DNA of 64,000 nt from SIG603 sp964370775 (GTDB taxonomy: Bacteria > Bacillota > Clostridia > Oscillospirales > Acutalibacteraceae). Position numbers and translations under genes: made by a program. Positions within the stretch are counted from its first letter, which is position 1, and each line of letters opens with the position of its first letter. The notes beneath the pieces were generated by a model, which saw only the letters and a list, made by a program, of their open reading frames with translations, had not been told where the DNA came from and did not search any database. Shown in pieces: positions 1 through 9,050 of the stretch. Location of the stretch: contig CAYJKT010000012.1 in assembly GCA_964370775.1 (NCBI GenBank), positions 10,472 through 74,471 on the forward strand, written 5' to 3'.

Positions 1-1725
1 GTTGTTTAATCTAATATAAGCTGTTTTTTGGTTCACATATATAACCATTCCCGGTTTTGAGCCTGTCGGTTTTGACACATACCTAACCTTTGTGTAATCA
101 ACTGGCACAAGCGAAGACGACTTCGCTTTGCTATGCATTGCAGCAATTTCAGCAGCTTCTTCTATCGCTTTGTTTGTAGGTTCATTGCCCTCAAGCACTA
201 ACACTGTGTGTGAGCCTGGTATATCTTTTGTGTGAAACCAAATATCATTTCTATTTGCATCTTTTAGCGTAAGTTTATCGTTTTGCTTGTTATTTCTACC
301 AACCAAAACTTTGTACCCCTCAGAAGTCATAAACTCAATCGGTTGTAGCAACTTAGTTTTTTTGTTAAATCCTGCTTTCTTTTTAGCTCTAACATAGCCT
401 TGCTCTTCAAGCTCTGTTCTAATCTCGCTGAGTTCTTCTTCGTTTTTTGCCTCTGTCAATGAATAGAAAATTGTATCAACATAGTCAATTTCTTTCTCAG
501 CAATTTCAATTTGTTCTTTCAGCTTAACTTCTGCTGTCTTAGCTTTTGCGTAATCTTTATATAGCTTTTGTGCATTCGCAGCACCTGATATTGCTGGATT
601 AAGCTTAATTTCTATCTCTTTCATATCAGGGTCATAATAGTTTATTGTTCTTAAAACAATGTTGCCAGCTTTAATTAAGTGCAAAGAAGAATTAACTAAG
701 TCAGCTTTTATTCTGATTTCTTCTTTTTTGTCGCAGTTTAAAAGTTCCATTTTTTGCAAATTCATTTTTCGCTCTAGCCTTTGGGAGCGATTGCTAAGTA
801 TCTTCAAAATGTCTGCACTCTTAACTCTCATGCGTTCGGTTCGGTCTCGTTCTTCGTAATATCTGTCTAAAAGTTCTGAAAAACTAGCTTCTTCACGGAC
901 TCTCATGCTCTCGCCATATTGTTTTATTTCTAAAAAAGAAAAATCCATAGGCTTGTTAGACTCTACAATATAAGGTCTACCCTCAGTTTTGCTTATGACA
1001 TCTCTTAAATAGTCGATAGTTCTAACCAGTCTATCATCATCATAGTTCGTCATATCCATAGTGCTAACACCATTTCCACGAGAACAAATATGCTCTATCT
1101 CTCTTGACACAATCGGTGAAATACCTTGCACTGTCGCCATTAAAGCTTTGTTAAGCATTGCATTTTTCGACTTTATCTCTTTAACTAAAGTTGCTGTGTC
1201 AGTCTCTAAAATGTTAAATTTGTCTTGTTTTGGTGGTTGTCTATATAATAATCCTGGAAAAATCAAGCGTTCTGAGCTCATCTCTGCATCTACTCTTTTT
1301 AGAGCATCAACAATTTTTCCCTCTTCATCGACCAAAATTATGTTGCTGTGCTTGCCCATAATCTCAATAACTAAAGTTAGCCTAACAATGTCACCTAGCT
1401 CGTTCACGCTCTCAAACACAAAGCTTAAAGAACGCTCTAATCCAACTTGGTTAATCTCCAAAAGTTTTGCGCTAGATAGTTTTTTTCTTAACAACATGCA
1501 AAGCATTGGAGGTTGTTTTGGGTTTTCTAAACTAATTTTTGTTAAGTGAATTCTAGCTGTGTCAGGTCTTGCAGACATCAACAGCTTACAATTTTCTTTT
1601 CTTGTTCTAATCGCTATAACAAATTCGTCTCTTGTTGGCTGATGAATTTTATCCACCCTGCCACCAATCAGTTTTTCTTCTAATTCATTTTTTAAATGAT
1701 GTAAAAACGCACCGTCAAGTGCCAT
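1..1725 (-). CDS. rqcH: RqcH / NFACT-family ribosome quality control protein, 3' end cut by window edge
   Basis: The frame is open from an ATG at 1725 to base 1 with no stop, so about 575 codons are present and only the last few residues are likely missing (family length is about 570-590). The N-terminus (MALDGAFLHHLKNELEEK) and the arginine-containing ARPDTARIHLT stretch fit the NFACT-N domain. A charged central region looks like the coiled coil. DIWFHTKDIPGSHTV near the C-terminus is the NFACT-R signature. The family binds 60S/50S-peptidyl-tRNA complexes and adds C-terminal alanine tails to stalled nascent chains; older annotations call it fibronectin-binding protein. The start lies 13 nt downstream of the Nif3-like gene, so the two are probably co-transcribed. 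Confidence 0.9.
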   Translation of the reverse strand, partial: MALDGAFLHHLKNELEEKLIGGRVDKIHQPTRDEFVIAIRTRKENCKLLMSARPDTARIHLTKISLENPKQPPMLCMLLRKKLSSAKLLEINQVGLERSLSFVFESVNELGDIVRLTLVIEIMGKHSNIILVDEEGKIVDALKRVDAEMSSERLIFPGLLYRQPPKQDKFNILETDTATLVKEIKSKNAMLNKALMATVQGISPIVSREIEHICSRGNGVSTMDMTNYDDDRLVRTIDYLRDVISKTEGRPYIVESNKPMDFSFLEIKQYGESMRVREEASFSELLDRYYEERDRTERMRVKSADILKILSNRSQRLERKMNLQKMELLNCDKKEEIRIKADLVNSSLHLIKAGNIVLRTINYYDPDMKEIEIKLNPAISGAANAQKLYKDYAKAKTAEVKLKEQIEIAEKEIDYVDTIFYSLTEAKNEEELSEIRTELEEQGYVRAKKKAGFNKKTKLLQPIEFMTSEGYKVLVGRNNKQNDKLTLKDANRNDIWFHTKDIPGSHTVLVLEGNEPTNKAIEEAAEIAAMHSKAKSSSLVPVDYTKVRYVSKPTGSKPGMVIYVNQKTAYIRLNN

Positions 1726-1738
1726 CAAATCACCTTTT

Positions 1739-2476
1739 CTATATATAATTACATGCAGGCTTTTCATCTTTAGATACAAAAAACTCTACATCTTCTATTT
1801 TTTCTTTCAAATACTTCTGCAAATAAGTGTCATACACTTTTTCTGTTTGATAATGCCCAGCTGTAACAAGGCATATATTTCTGTTCACAGCTTCAATATA
1901 ATCGCTGTGTTTAGCTTCTCCACACAAAACAGCGTCGGCATCTTCTACTTCATACACTAAACTGCCACCAGAACCACTGCACATTGCAATTTTTGTAATG
2001 TTTCTACCCGTTTCGTTATATCCAACTGTTGCGTTAAGGGATTTTTTTACGTGCAATGCAAAGTCTTTTGGTGTAGTTTCATCTATAGTCGCTGTGTAAT
2101 AATCATCTACACGTGTTATGTTTTTAAGCCCTACAGTTTCGCCAAGTGCAATGTTTACTCCAATGGTGTCGCACAAGTCAAAGTTTGTGTGCAAGCCGAT
2201 AGCACATATATCTTTTTGTATTAAATAATACAGCACAGAGTTGCTGTTTATGTTTTTTACTGGGTCAAAAATAACAGGGTGGTGAGATATAATAAGCTCT
2301 GCACCTATTTTCACAGCTTCATCAATCACCGTTTTTGTTATATCAAGACATATCAAAACTTTTGTTATCTCTCTGTTTTTATCACCGACATTAATACCAG
2401 CGTTATCAAAGCCCAAAGCTGAGGAAAAAGGCGCTACTTCATCTATTATATTATATATTTCGCTTAGCTTTTTCAT
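1739..2476 (-). CDS. Nif3-like dinuclear metal-centre hexameric protein (YqfO/DUF34 family)
   Basis: 245 residues. The family's metal ligands are visible as IISHHPVIF, GLHTNFD and the C-terminal TAGHYQTEK, with the N-terminal GFDNAGINVGD motif. Members form toroidal hexamers with a di-metal site. They are often annotated GTP cyclohydrolase 1 type 2, but the physiological role is unsettled. The start overlaps the end of trmK by 4 nt (ATGA type), the common Firmicute pairing trmK-yqfO. The protein lacks the long central insertion found in the roughly 370-residue Bacillus form. Confidence 0.9.
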   Translation of the reverse strand: MKKLSEIYNIIDEVAPFSSALGFDNAGINVGDKNREITKVLICLDITKTVIDEAVKIGAELIISHHPVIFDPVKNINSNSVLYYLIQKDICAIGLHTNFDLCDTIGVNIALGETVGLKNITRVDDYYTATIDETTPKDFALHVKKSLNATVGYNETGRNITKIAMCSGSGGSLVYEVEDADAVLCGEAKHSDYIEAVNRNICLVTAGHYQTEKVYDTYLQKYLKEKIEDVEFFVSKDEKPACNYI

Positions 2477-3129
2477 AGATATTTCCTCTCAATTTCATTG
2501 ACTTTTTCTTCAAGCATTACTTTTTCTTCTCCACAAGCTCCGTGAATTTTGTTCTTCAAGCTTCTTATGGTTTTCTCTGCATACAATTTGCTATTATCTG
2601 ATTTTGGCACAATTTTCCCCATATACATGCAAAAATCTTGCTCTGCTTTTTTGCAAGTCACTAGCATAACAGAGTACACTTTGCCTTTATCAAAAACTGC
2701 TTTTTCTTCAACAATATCATAGCTATTTGTTAAAAGATATTCCCGCAGTTTGTGTGGGTTTGACATAGGCTGTAACACTAAAGTTTTATTGCAATCACTT
2801 AAGTACCTAGCTTCATCAATTATGCTTACAATAAGCTCGCCACCCATTCCAGCAATAACAGCAGTGTCAAAATCATCTTGTTTAATCTCGTTAAATCCAG
2901 CACTTAAAATCGTAGTAATCTCTACATTATATTTTAAAGCATTGCTTTTTGCACTCATCAAAGGTTTATCGTTAATATCAGCTGCAATCGCACTGCTTAT
3001 TTTATTTTGTTTTAATAGCCAAATCGGCAAATAGCCGTGGTCAGTGCCAATGTCTACAAGCCTCGTACCCTCTGGCACCATGTCAGCACATTGCAAAAGC
3101 CTTGCACCTAAGCTAAAAATCTCTCTCAC
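2473..3129 (-). CDS. trmK: tRNA (adenine(22)-N1)-methyltransferase TrmK
   Basis: 218 residues, starting at GTG 3129 behind GAGGG. The Rossmann SAM-binding motif LVDIGTDHGYLP lies at about residues 24-35, and AVIAGMGGELI at about 90-100 is the family motif IV region. The family methylates N1 of A22 in the D-loop region of tRNA. A lysine-rich C-terminal helix matches the known coiled-coil tail. It is the first gene of the trmK - Nif3-like - rqcH unit, with a good promoter about 35-65 nt upstream of the start. Confidence 0.9.
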   Translation of the reverse strand: MREIFSLGARLLQCADMVPEGTRLVDIGTDHGYLPIWLLKQNKISSAIAADINDKPLMSAKSNALKYNVEITTILSAGFNEIKQDDFDTAVIAGMGGELIVSIIDEARYLSDCNKTLVLQPMSNPHKLREYLLTNSYDIVEEKAVFDKGKVYSVMLVTCKKAEQDFCMYMGKIVPKSDNSKLYAEKTIRSLKNKIHGACGEEKVMLEEKVNEIERKYL

Positions 3130-3164
3130 TTTTATCCCTCTAATTTTCTAATATACTATATAGT

Positions 3165-3193
3165 AGTATAGCACACACATATCGATAATTCAA
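3165..3193 (-). promoter_or_regulatory. Sigma-A type promoter for trmK operon
   Basis: Read on the minus strand: TTGAAT, 17-nt spacer, TATACT. It lies just upstream of the GTG start of trmK. This is pattern recognition only. Confidence 0.6.
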
Positions 3194-3235
3194 CCTATCG
3201 TTATTATATATCCGTTATTTTGTATTATATTAACA

Positions 3236-3265
3236 TTGATTTTTATTATACAAATGTGGTATTAT
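3236..3265 (+). promoter_or_regulatory. Sigma-A type promoter for sortase gene
   Basis: TTGATT, 18-nt spacer, TATTAT, about 30 nt upstream of the AAGGAG-preceded ATG of the sortase. It is arranged back to back with the trmK promoter. Confidence 0.5.
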
Positions 3266-3295
3266 AGAATAAAGCTTAAATTAAGGAGTTTTAAC

Positions 3296-4066
3296 ATGAA
3301 AAAGAATGTAATCAACGTGATAATCGTTGTACTAATAGGCGTAATTGTTGTATGTGCATATAACATAGCTACATATTTTATGGAATCAGCCGAACAAAAA
3401 AGCACTTATGACTATCTAGCTACTGTTGTAGATAAAGACGCTTTGGATGAAACTAGTGGTGAAGATGTAAAACCTACTACAAATGCTGACGGAATTCTTT
3501 TAGAATACGAATCTTTATACGAACAAAACAATGACTTAATCGGTTGGATAGAGATAAAAAATACACCAATTAATTACCCAGTAATGCAGAGTATAGATAA
3601 CCCTAATTACTATTTAGAGCACAATTTCAATAAGGAGTATTCTGACTATGGTTGCCCTTATGTTCAAGAAGATTGTGACTTAGAAACATCTGATAACCTT
3701 GTTTTACATTCTCATAATATGAAAGATGGTTCAATGTTTGCTACTTTAATTGATTATAAAGACGAAAGTTTTTGGGAAGAACATAAAACTGTTAACTTTG
3801 ATACTATATACGAAAAACAAGAGTACGAGATAGTTTCTGTTTTCATCACCACTGCTAACTTATTAGACGACAGCATTTTTGAGTATTATAAATTCACAGG
3901 TTCAGGTACTGAAGAAGATTTTAATTCTTATATTGATAAAGTTAAAGAGCTAGAGCTTTATGACACAGGCGTTACTGCTGAGTATGGTGATGAACTTATC
4001 ACTCTTTCAACTTGCGAATACTCAGTTACTGAGGGTAGATTAGTTGTTGTAGCTAAAAAAATATAA
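3296..4066 (+). CDS. srtB: Class B sortase (transpeptidase)
   Basis: 256 residues. The ATG at 3296 follows AAGGAG by 8 nt, so an upstream in-frame ATG at 3236 is not used. An N-terminal signal-anchor helix (about residues 5-25) places the catalytic domain outside the membrane. The catalytic His is in LVLHSHN, the catalytic Cys in TLSTCEYS and the Arg in EGRLVVV, which is the sortase triad. The NLIGWIEI and INYPVMQ segments are typical of class B. Sortase B attaches surface proteins to peptidoglycan or pili. No substrate with a sorting signal is visible in this window, so its partner is elsewhere. It is a single-gene unit followed by a terminator. Confidence 0.9.
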   Translation: MKKNVINVIIVVLIGVIVVCAYNIATYFMESAEQKSTYDYLATVVDKDALDETSGEDVKPTTNADGILLEYESLYEQNNDLIGWIEIKNTPINYPVMQSIDNPNYYLEHNFNKEYSDYGCPYVQEDCDLETSDNLVLHSHNMKDGSMFATLIDYKDESFWEEHKTVNFDTIYEKQEYEIVSVFITTANLLDDSIFEYYKFTGSGTEEDFNSYIDKVKELELYDTGVTAEYGDELITLSTCEYSVTEGRLVVVAKKI

Positions 4067-4087
4067 CGCATTTATTCATATATAACA

Positions 4088-4120
4088 AGCGATGTGGAAC
4101 ATAGGTCCCACATCGCTTTT
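4088..4120 (+). terminator. Intrinsic terminator after sortase
   Basis: A 10-bp stem (AGCGATGTGG / CCACATCGCT) with a 10-nt loop is followed by TTTT on the plus strand. It separates the sortase from the convergent purD. Confidence 0.8.
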
Positions 4121-4126
4121 AGTTAT

Positions 4127-5380
4127 TTATTTACCTATATCTGTTCTGTAGTGTGCGCCCTCAAAGGTAATTTTATCTATGTTAGAATACGCTTTATCTA
4201 AAGCTTCTTCAAGAGTTTTTCCCTCTGCTGTAACGCCTAGCACTCTACCACCGTTTGTCACAAGTTTTCCGTCTTTTACCGCAGTTCCTGCATGATAAAC
4301 AGTTAAGCCGTCTAGTCCACCTTTTTCATCTAATCCCTTAATTTCTATACCTTTTGGATAAGATTGAGGATATCCACCACTTGCCATGATTACACATGCT
4401 GTTGCAGTGTCTGCCCATTCGATATTAATATCAGCAAGTCTTTCGTCGATAACTGCATCAATAACATCAACAAAATCTGTTGTCAATTTTGGTAGCACAA
4501 CTTGAGCCTCTGGGTCACCAAAACGTGCGTTATACTCAATAACTTTAGGGCCATTTGGTGTTAACATCAAGCCAAAGTACAAGCAACCTTTAAAAGGTCT
4601 ACCCTCTTTGTTCATAGCTTCCATTGTAGGCACAAAAATTTCGTCCATACACATTTTAGCAATGTCGTCAGTGTAAAATGGGTTAGGACTAATAGTGCCC
4701 ATACCACCAGTGTTCAAGCCTTTGTTGCCGTCTAATGCTCTTTTATGGTCCTTAGAGCTAGGCATTGGAAGCATAGTTTTAGAGTCTGTAAACGCTAAAA
4801 CGCTTACCTCTGGTCCTGTTAAAAATTCTTCAACAACAATGTTGTTTCCACTGTCACCAAACATTTTGTCTTCCATAATAGACTTAACAGCGTCTTTTGC
4901 ATCAGCCATTGTCTCTGCAATAATAACACCTTTACCAAGTGCCAAACCGTCAGCTTTTATAACAACTGGCAGTGTGTTTGATTTCTCTAGGTATTCGATA
5001 GCTTTGTCTGCGTTTTCAAAAACTTCGTAACCAGCAGTCGGAATGTCATATTTTTTCATTAAATCTTTAGAGAAAACCTTACTGCTCTCTATCTCAGCAG
5101 CGTTTGCTCTTGGGCCGAATGCTCTAACTCCAGCTTTCTCGCAAGCATCAACCATTCCACCAGCAAGTGGATCATCAGGTGCTACAAAAACTAAGTCTAT
5201 CGCATTGCTTTTTGCAAACTCTACTACTTCTTCATTTGTTGTGATATTCACACACTCAGCATCAAGAGAGATACCTCCGTTACCGGGTGCACAATATAGT
5301 TTTGAAACTTTAGGGCTTAACAAAAGTTTTTTGATTATGGTGTGTTCACGTCCACCACTACCAATAACAAGTATTTTCAT
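4127..5380 (-). CDS. purD: Phosphoribosylamine-glycine ligase (GAR synthetase)
   Basis: 417 residues, the usual length. It catalyses the ATP-dependent joining of 5-phosphoribosylamine and glycine, step two of purine synthesis. ATP-grasp features are visible: VIKADGLALGKGVI (about 140-155), LNTGGMGTISP, and EYNARFGDPEAQVVLP near residue 285, which holds the Mg/ATP ligands. It is the last gene of the purine operon, 36 nt behind the AICAR transformylase gene. Confidence 0.97.
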   Translation of the reverse strand: MKILVIGSGGREHTIIKKLLLSPKVSKLYCAPGNGGISLDAECVNITTNEEVVEFAKSNAIDLVFVAPDDPLAGGMVDACEKAGVRAFGPRANAAEIESSKVFSKDLMKKYDIPTAGYEVFENADKAIEYLEKSNTLPVVIKADGLALGKGVIIAETMADAKDAVKSIMEDKMFGDSGNNIVVEEFLTGPEVSVLAFTDSKTMLPMPSSKDHKRALDGNKGLNTGGMGTISPNPFYTDDIAKMCMDEIFVPTMEAMNKEGRPFKGCLYFGLMLTPNGPKVIEYNARFGDPEAQVVLPKLTTDFVDVIDAVIDERLADINIEWADTATACVIMASGGYPQSYPKGIEIKGLDEKGGLDGLTVYHAGTAVKDGKLVTNGGRVLGVTAEGKTLEEALDKAYSNIDKITFEGAHYRTDIGK

Positions 5381-5416
5381 TTTTACCTCCGAAATTATCT
5401 ATATACCGATAGTCTA

Positions 5417-6592
5417 TTAATGGTGGAAAAGTCTAATGCCTGTGAATGCCATTGCCATGTCGTATTTGTCGCATGTGTCAATAACATTATCATCACGAAT
5501 AGAACCACCTGGTTGTGCGATATATTTCACACCACTTTTTTTCGCTCTTTCGATATTGTCGCCGAATGGGAAGAACGCATCGCTACCCAAAGTAACATCG
5601 CACATAGTTGCAAGCCAAGCTTTTTTCTCCTCTAAAGTGAAAACTGCTGGTTTCTCTGTGAAGAAGTTCTCCCATGTACCGTCAACTAAAACGTCCATGT
5701 AATCTTCTGAGATATAAACGTCGATTGTGTTATCTCTGTCTGCTCTTCTAATATCTGCTTTAAAAGGAAGGTTAAGCACTTTTGGGCATTGTCTTAAATA
5801 CCAGTTATCAGCTTTTGCACCAGCAAGTCTTGTGCAGTGGATACGGCTTTGTTGACCAGCACCGATACCGATAGCTTGACCGTCTTTTACATAGCAAACT
5901 GAATTAGATTGTGTGTATTTTAAAGTGATTAAGCTAACAATCATATCTCTTTTTGCTTCTTCTGATATATCTTTGTTTTTAGTTGGTATCTCTTTAAATA
6001 AATCGTTATCAATAACAAGTTCGTTTCTGCCTTGCTCAAATGTAATACCAAAAATATCTTTGTGCTCGATAGCTACTGGAACATAGTTTTCATCAATTTG
6101 AACCACGTTATAGCTACCTTTTCTTTTTGTTTTAAGGATTTCCAAAGCTTCGTCTGTGTACCCCGGAGCGATAACACCGTCACTTACTTCTCTAGCAAGT
6201 AGCAAAGCAGTCTCTTTGTCGCAAACGTCAGAAAGTGCTGCCCAGTCGCCGTAAGAAGACATTCTGTCTGCTCCTCTAGCACGCGCATAAGCTGTAGCGA
6301 TTGGTGTTAGCTCTAAGTCGTCTACAAAGTAGATTTTCTTTAATGTGTCGCTCATTTCAATTCCAAGTGCAGCACCTGCTGGGCTAACATGTTTGAAAGA
6401 AGCCGCCGCAGGTAGACCTGTAGCTTTTTTAAGCTCTTTAACTAATTGCCAGCTGTTTAAAGCGTCCATAAAATTGATATAACCAGGTGTTCCGTTTAAA
6501 ACTGTGATAGGTAGTTCTCTGCCATCGTTTGTATAAATTTTAGATGGTTTTTGGTTAGGATTACAACCATATTTAAGCATTAATTCCTTCAT
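5417..6592 (-). CDS. purH: AICAR transformylase, stand-alone (C-terminal PurH domain only)
   Basis: 391 residues that align only with the AICAR transformylase half of PurH. The protein begins at the CNPNQKPSK segment that opens that domain and contains KHVSPAGAA, whose Lys-His pair is catalytic in the family. The N-terminal inosicase domain of normal 510-residue PurH is absent, and there is no upstream frame that could encode it. The missing IMP cyclohydrolase activity is supplied by the next gene upstream. The enzyme transfers a formyl group from 10-formyl-THF to AICAR. Confidence 0.93.
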   Translation of the reverse strand: MKELMLKYGCNPNQKPSKIYTNDGRELPITVLNGTPGYINFMDALNSWQLVKELKKATGLPAAASFKHVSPAGAALGIEMSDTLKKIYFVDDLELTPIATAYARARGADRMSSYGDWAALSDVCDKETALLLAREVSDGVIAPGYTDEALEILKTKRKGSYNVVQIDENYVPVAIEHKDIFGITFEQGRNELVIDNDLFKEIPTKNKDISEEAKRDMIVSLITLKYTQSNSVCYVKDGQAIGIGAGQQSRIHCTRLAGAKADNWYLRQCPKVLNLPFKADIRRADRDNTIDVYISEDYMDVLVDGTWENFFTEKPAVFTLEEKKAWLATMCDVTLGSDAFFPFGDNIERAKKSGVKYIAQPGGSIRDDNVIDTCDKYDMAMAFTGIRLFHH

Positions 6593-6651
6593 TGAAAATT
6601 CTCCCTTATTACTATATTACCACGTGCAACACGTAAGCAAAATTATCTTTA

Positions 6652-7359
6652 TTATTGATTTTTGTTAAGTATTCTTGTCTCTTCCTCGCCAGTTTGCATG
6701 TCGATAAATCTAACAAATAGAGATACTTTGTTGTCCTCATTTAGGTTTTTCCAAAGGTCAGCTGTGAAGCTGTCTATATCACCTTTAATCTCAACTCTCT
6801 CAGGCTCGCCCTCAAAAGATGGTATTCTAGGGTCTCCGTCACATTTGTAAGTGTGGATAAAATGACCTATGCCACTTTGAGCAGAGTAATCAAAAAATTG
6901 TTTCTCGTGGAAATCTGGGTTACCCTCACTGCTTTTTAAGATAGAAAGTTTATATGTAAAACTTCCGTCATCAAACTCAACAACACCAGAAATTCTAGGA
7001 GTAAAGTTAGGTGCATCTGGCTCGTAAGTTCTTGTTCTTAGTGCATCTTCAAAACAAACTCCGTCTTGCATCATGTCATAAACTGTGTCTGTTTGGTCGC
7101 CGTTTGTAACAATCAACTTGTTTTCTAAAACTTTAACAGGTGCATAAATAACAAGGCTTGGGTCTGAAAGTAATTTAGGGTCAAACGCTTCTGTTCTAAT
7201 CCCTCTTCCCTCTTCCACAAAAACTCTGTTACGGCTGTTTGTGCTTCTACCCATAATAAAATATGCTACTACTGCTTTGTTTTCTGTCGCACCAATAACT
7301 ATTCCTCTACCAGGGTATGAATTATTTTTTAGTTGCTCATTAATATCTAAAGTACGCAT
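6652..7359 (-). CDS. purO: PurO-type IMP cyclohydrolase
   Basis: 235 residues. The N-terminal segment YPGRGIVIGATENKAVVAYFIMGRS and the later FVEEGRGIRTEAFDP and SLVIYAPVKVL match the IMP cyclohydrolase-like family first defined for archaeal PurO. It closes the ring of FAICAR to give IMP. Its place directly before a stand-alone AICAR transformylase completes the last two steps. The family assignment is from recognised sequence pattern and context; the exact catalytic residues were not checked. Confidence 0.85.
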   Translation of the reverse strand: MRTLDINEQLKNNSYPGRGIVIGATENKAVVAYFIMGRSTNSRNRVFVEEGRGIRTEAFDPKLLSDPSLVIYAPVKVLENKLIVTNGDQTDTVYDMMQDGVCFEDALRTRTYEPDAPNFTPRISGVVEFDDGSFTYKLSILKSSEGNPDFHEKQFFDYSAQSGIGHFIHTYKCDGDPRIPSFEGEPERVEIKGDIDSFTADLWKNLNEDNKVSLFVRFIDMQTGEEETRILNKNQ

Positions 7360-7368
7360 AAGTGTCTC

Positions 7369-7995
7369 CTAATCTTTTATTAAAACTTTGCCGTCTACTA
7401 CCTCTAACTTGCCCTCGCAAAATAGAGAAATCGCTTTAGGTAATAGCTCCCATTCTGCTTTAAACATTACTCTTTGTTGCAGAGTTTCAGCAGTGTCGTC
7501 CTCCATTATACTAACAGCTTTTTGCAGTATAATAGGGCCTCCGTCACATTCTTCGTTTACAAAATGTACTGTTGCACCAGTAAGCTTAACGCCTCTTTCA
7601 AGTGCTGCTTCGTGCACATGTAAACCATAGTAACCTTTGCCACAAAAAGCAGGTATTAATGACGGATGAACATTTATTATTTTGTTGTGAAATTCTTTTG
7701 TGACTACATCAGAAATAATAGTCATAAAGCCAGCTAAAACAACTAAGTCGATTTGTTTTTCTTTTAAAATCTTAACTAATTCACTGCTATATTCTTCTGT
7801 TGAAGAATAGTTTTTTCTCTCTAAAACAGCTGTCTCAATTCCAGCAGTTTTTGCTCTCTCTAAAGCATAAGCGTCGCTTTTGCTAGATAGTACAAGGCTT
7901 ATTAATCCACCTCGAATATCACCTTTTCTTTGAGAGTCTATGATTGCTTGTAGGTTTGTGCCTCCCCCTGATACTAATACTGCAATATTTAGCAC
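7369..7995 (-). CDS. purN: Phosphoribosylglycinamide formyltransferase (GAR transformylase)
   Basis: 208 residues. VLVSGGGTNLQAIID at the N-terminus binds the phosphate of GAR. NVHPSLIPAF carries the catalytic Asn-x-His and EECDGGPIILQ the catalytic Asp. It uses 10-formyl-THF to formylate GAR. The start overlaps the 3' end of purM by 7 nt, showing translational coupling. Confidence 0.96.
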   Translation of the reverse strand: MLNIAVLVSGGGTNLQAIIDSQRKGDIRGGLISLVLSSKSDAYALERAKTAGIETAVLERKNYSSTEEYSSELVKILKEKQIDLVVLAGFMTIISDVVTKEFHNKIINVHPSLIPAFCGKGYYGLHVHEAALERGVKLTGATVHFVNEECDGGPIILQKAVSIMEDDTAETLQQRVMFKAEWELLPKAISLFCEGKLEVVDGKVLIKD

Positions 7996-9026
7996 AAAAC
8001 TACCCCCTCATTTCCCTCGATGATTTCACCGATAATAAACGCTGTTTCTCCTGCTTCTTCAATTGCTTTAACTGCACTTTCAGCTGTCTCTTTGCTAACT
8101 GCCATAACAATACCAACACCCATGTTAAATGTACCGTACATATCTGTTTGAGGTATGTTACCTGTTTTTTGAATTAAATCAAAAATAGGTGGTTTTTTAA
8201 TGCTGTCTAATTTAATTTTTGCAGTTGTTCCCTCTTTTAACATACGAGGGATATTCTCATAAAATCCACCACCTGTTACATGAGAAATAGCTTTAACATC
8301 AGCTTTTTCTATAGCAGATAAAACAGATTTTACATATAATTTTGTTGGAACTAAAAGAGCTTCTCCCAAAGAACAACCTAGTTCTTCGTAATATCTTTTT
8401 AGATTTTCTTCGTTTACATTAAACACTTTTCTAACAAGAGAAAAACCGTTTGAATGTACACCAGAAGATGCAATACCTACTAAAACATCACCTGTAGACA
8501 AGCTTTTGCCGTCAATGATTTTAGCTTTGTCCACGATACCTACTGTAAAACCAGCTAGGTCGAAATCGTCATCAGGCATAACACCAGGGTGTTCAGCAGT
8601 CTCGCCACCGATTAATGCACATTCTGATTGCACACAGCCCTCAGCCACACCTTTTACAATGTTTGCAATTTTTTCTGGAATATTTTTGCCACAAGCAATG
8701 TAGTCCAAAAAGAACATAGGTTTTGCACCACAGCAAATAACATCATTAACGCACATAGCAACACAGTCGATACCAATAGTGTCGTATTTTTTCATTAAAT
8801 CAGCAATGATAATTTTTGTACCAACACCGTCTGTACCAGAAACCAAAACAGGTTCGCTCATACCAGTTAGATTTGGGGCAAACAAGCCACCAAAACCACC
8901 AATGTCAGATACTACGCCAGCTGTGTGTGTTTTCTTAATATGCTCTTTCATAAGTTCAACAGATTTATAACCTGCTTCAACGTCTACGCCAGCTTCTTTG
9001 TAGCTTTCACCATAAGTTATATTCAT
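7989..9026 (-). CDS. purM: Phosphoribosylformylglycinamidine cyclo-ligase (AIR synthetase)
   Basis: 345 residues, the usual length. The glycine-rich GGFGGLFAP, VSGTDGVGTK and LIGGETAEHPG motifs are those of AIR synthetase. The ATP-dependent enzyme closes the imidazole ring of FGAM. It overlaps purN downstream and lies 24 nt after the aminopeptidase gene. Confidence 0.97.
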   Translation of the reverse strand: MNITYGESYKEAGVDVEAGYKSVELMKEHIKKTHTAGVVSDIGGFGGLFAPNLTGMSEPVLVSGTDGVGTKIIIADLMKKYDTIGIDCVAMCVNDVICCGAKPMFFLDYIACGKNIPEKIANIVKGVAEGCVQSECALIGGETAEHPGVMPDDDFDLAGFTVGIVDKAKIIDGKSLSTGDVLVGIASSGVHSNGFSLVRKVFNVNEENLKRYYEELGCSLGEALLVPTKLYVKSVLSAIEKADVKAISHVTGGGFYENIPRMLKEGTTAKIKLDSIKKPPIFDLIQKTGNIPQTDMYGTFNMGVGIVMAVSKETAESAVKAIEEAGETAFIIGEIIEGNEGVVLC

Positions 9027-9050
9027 TATATTTATCCTTTTTAATTTATT

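Noticed and set aside
3236..3295. Extended N-terminus for the sortase from an upstream ATG
   Set aside because: It overlaps the promoter and lacks a ribosome site, while ATG 3296 has a perfect one.
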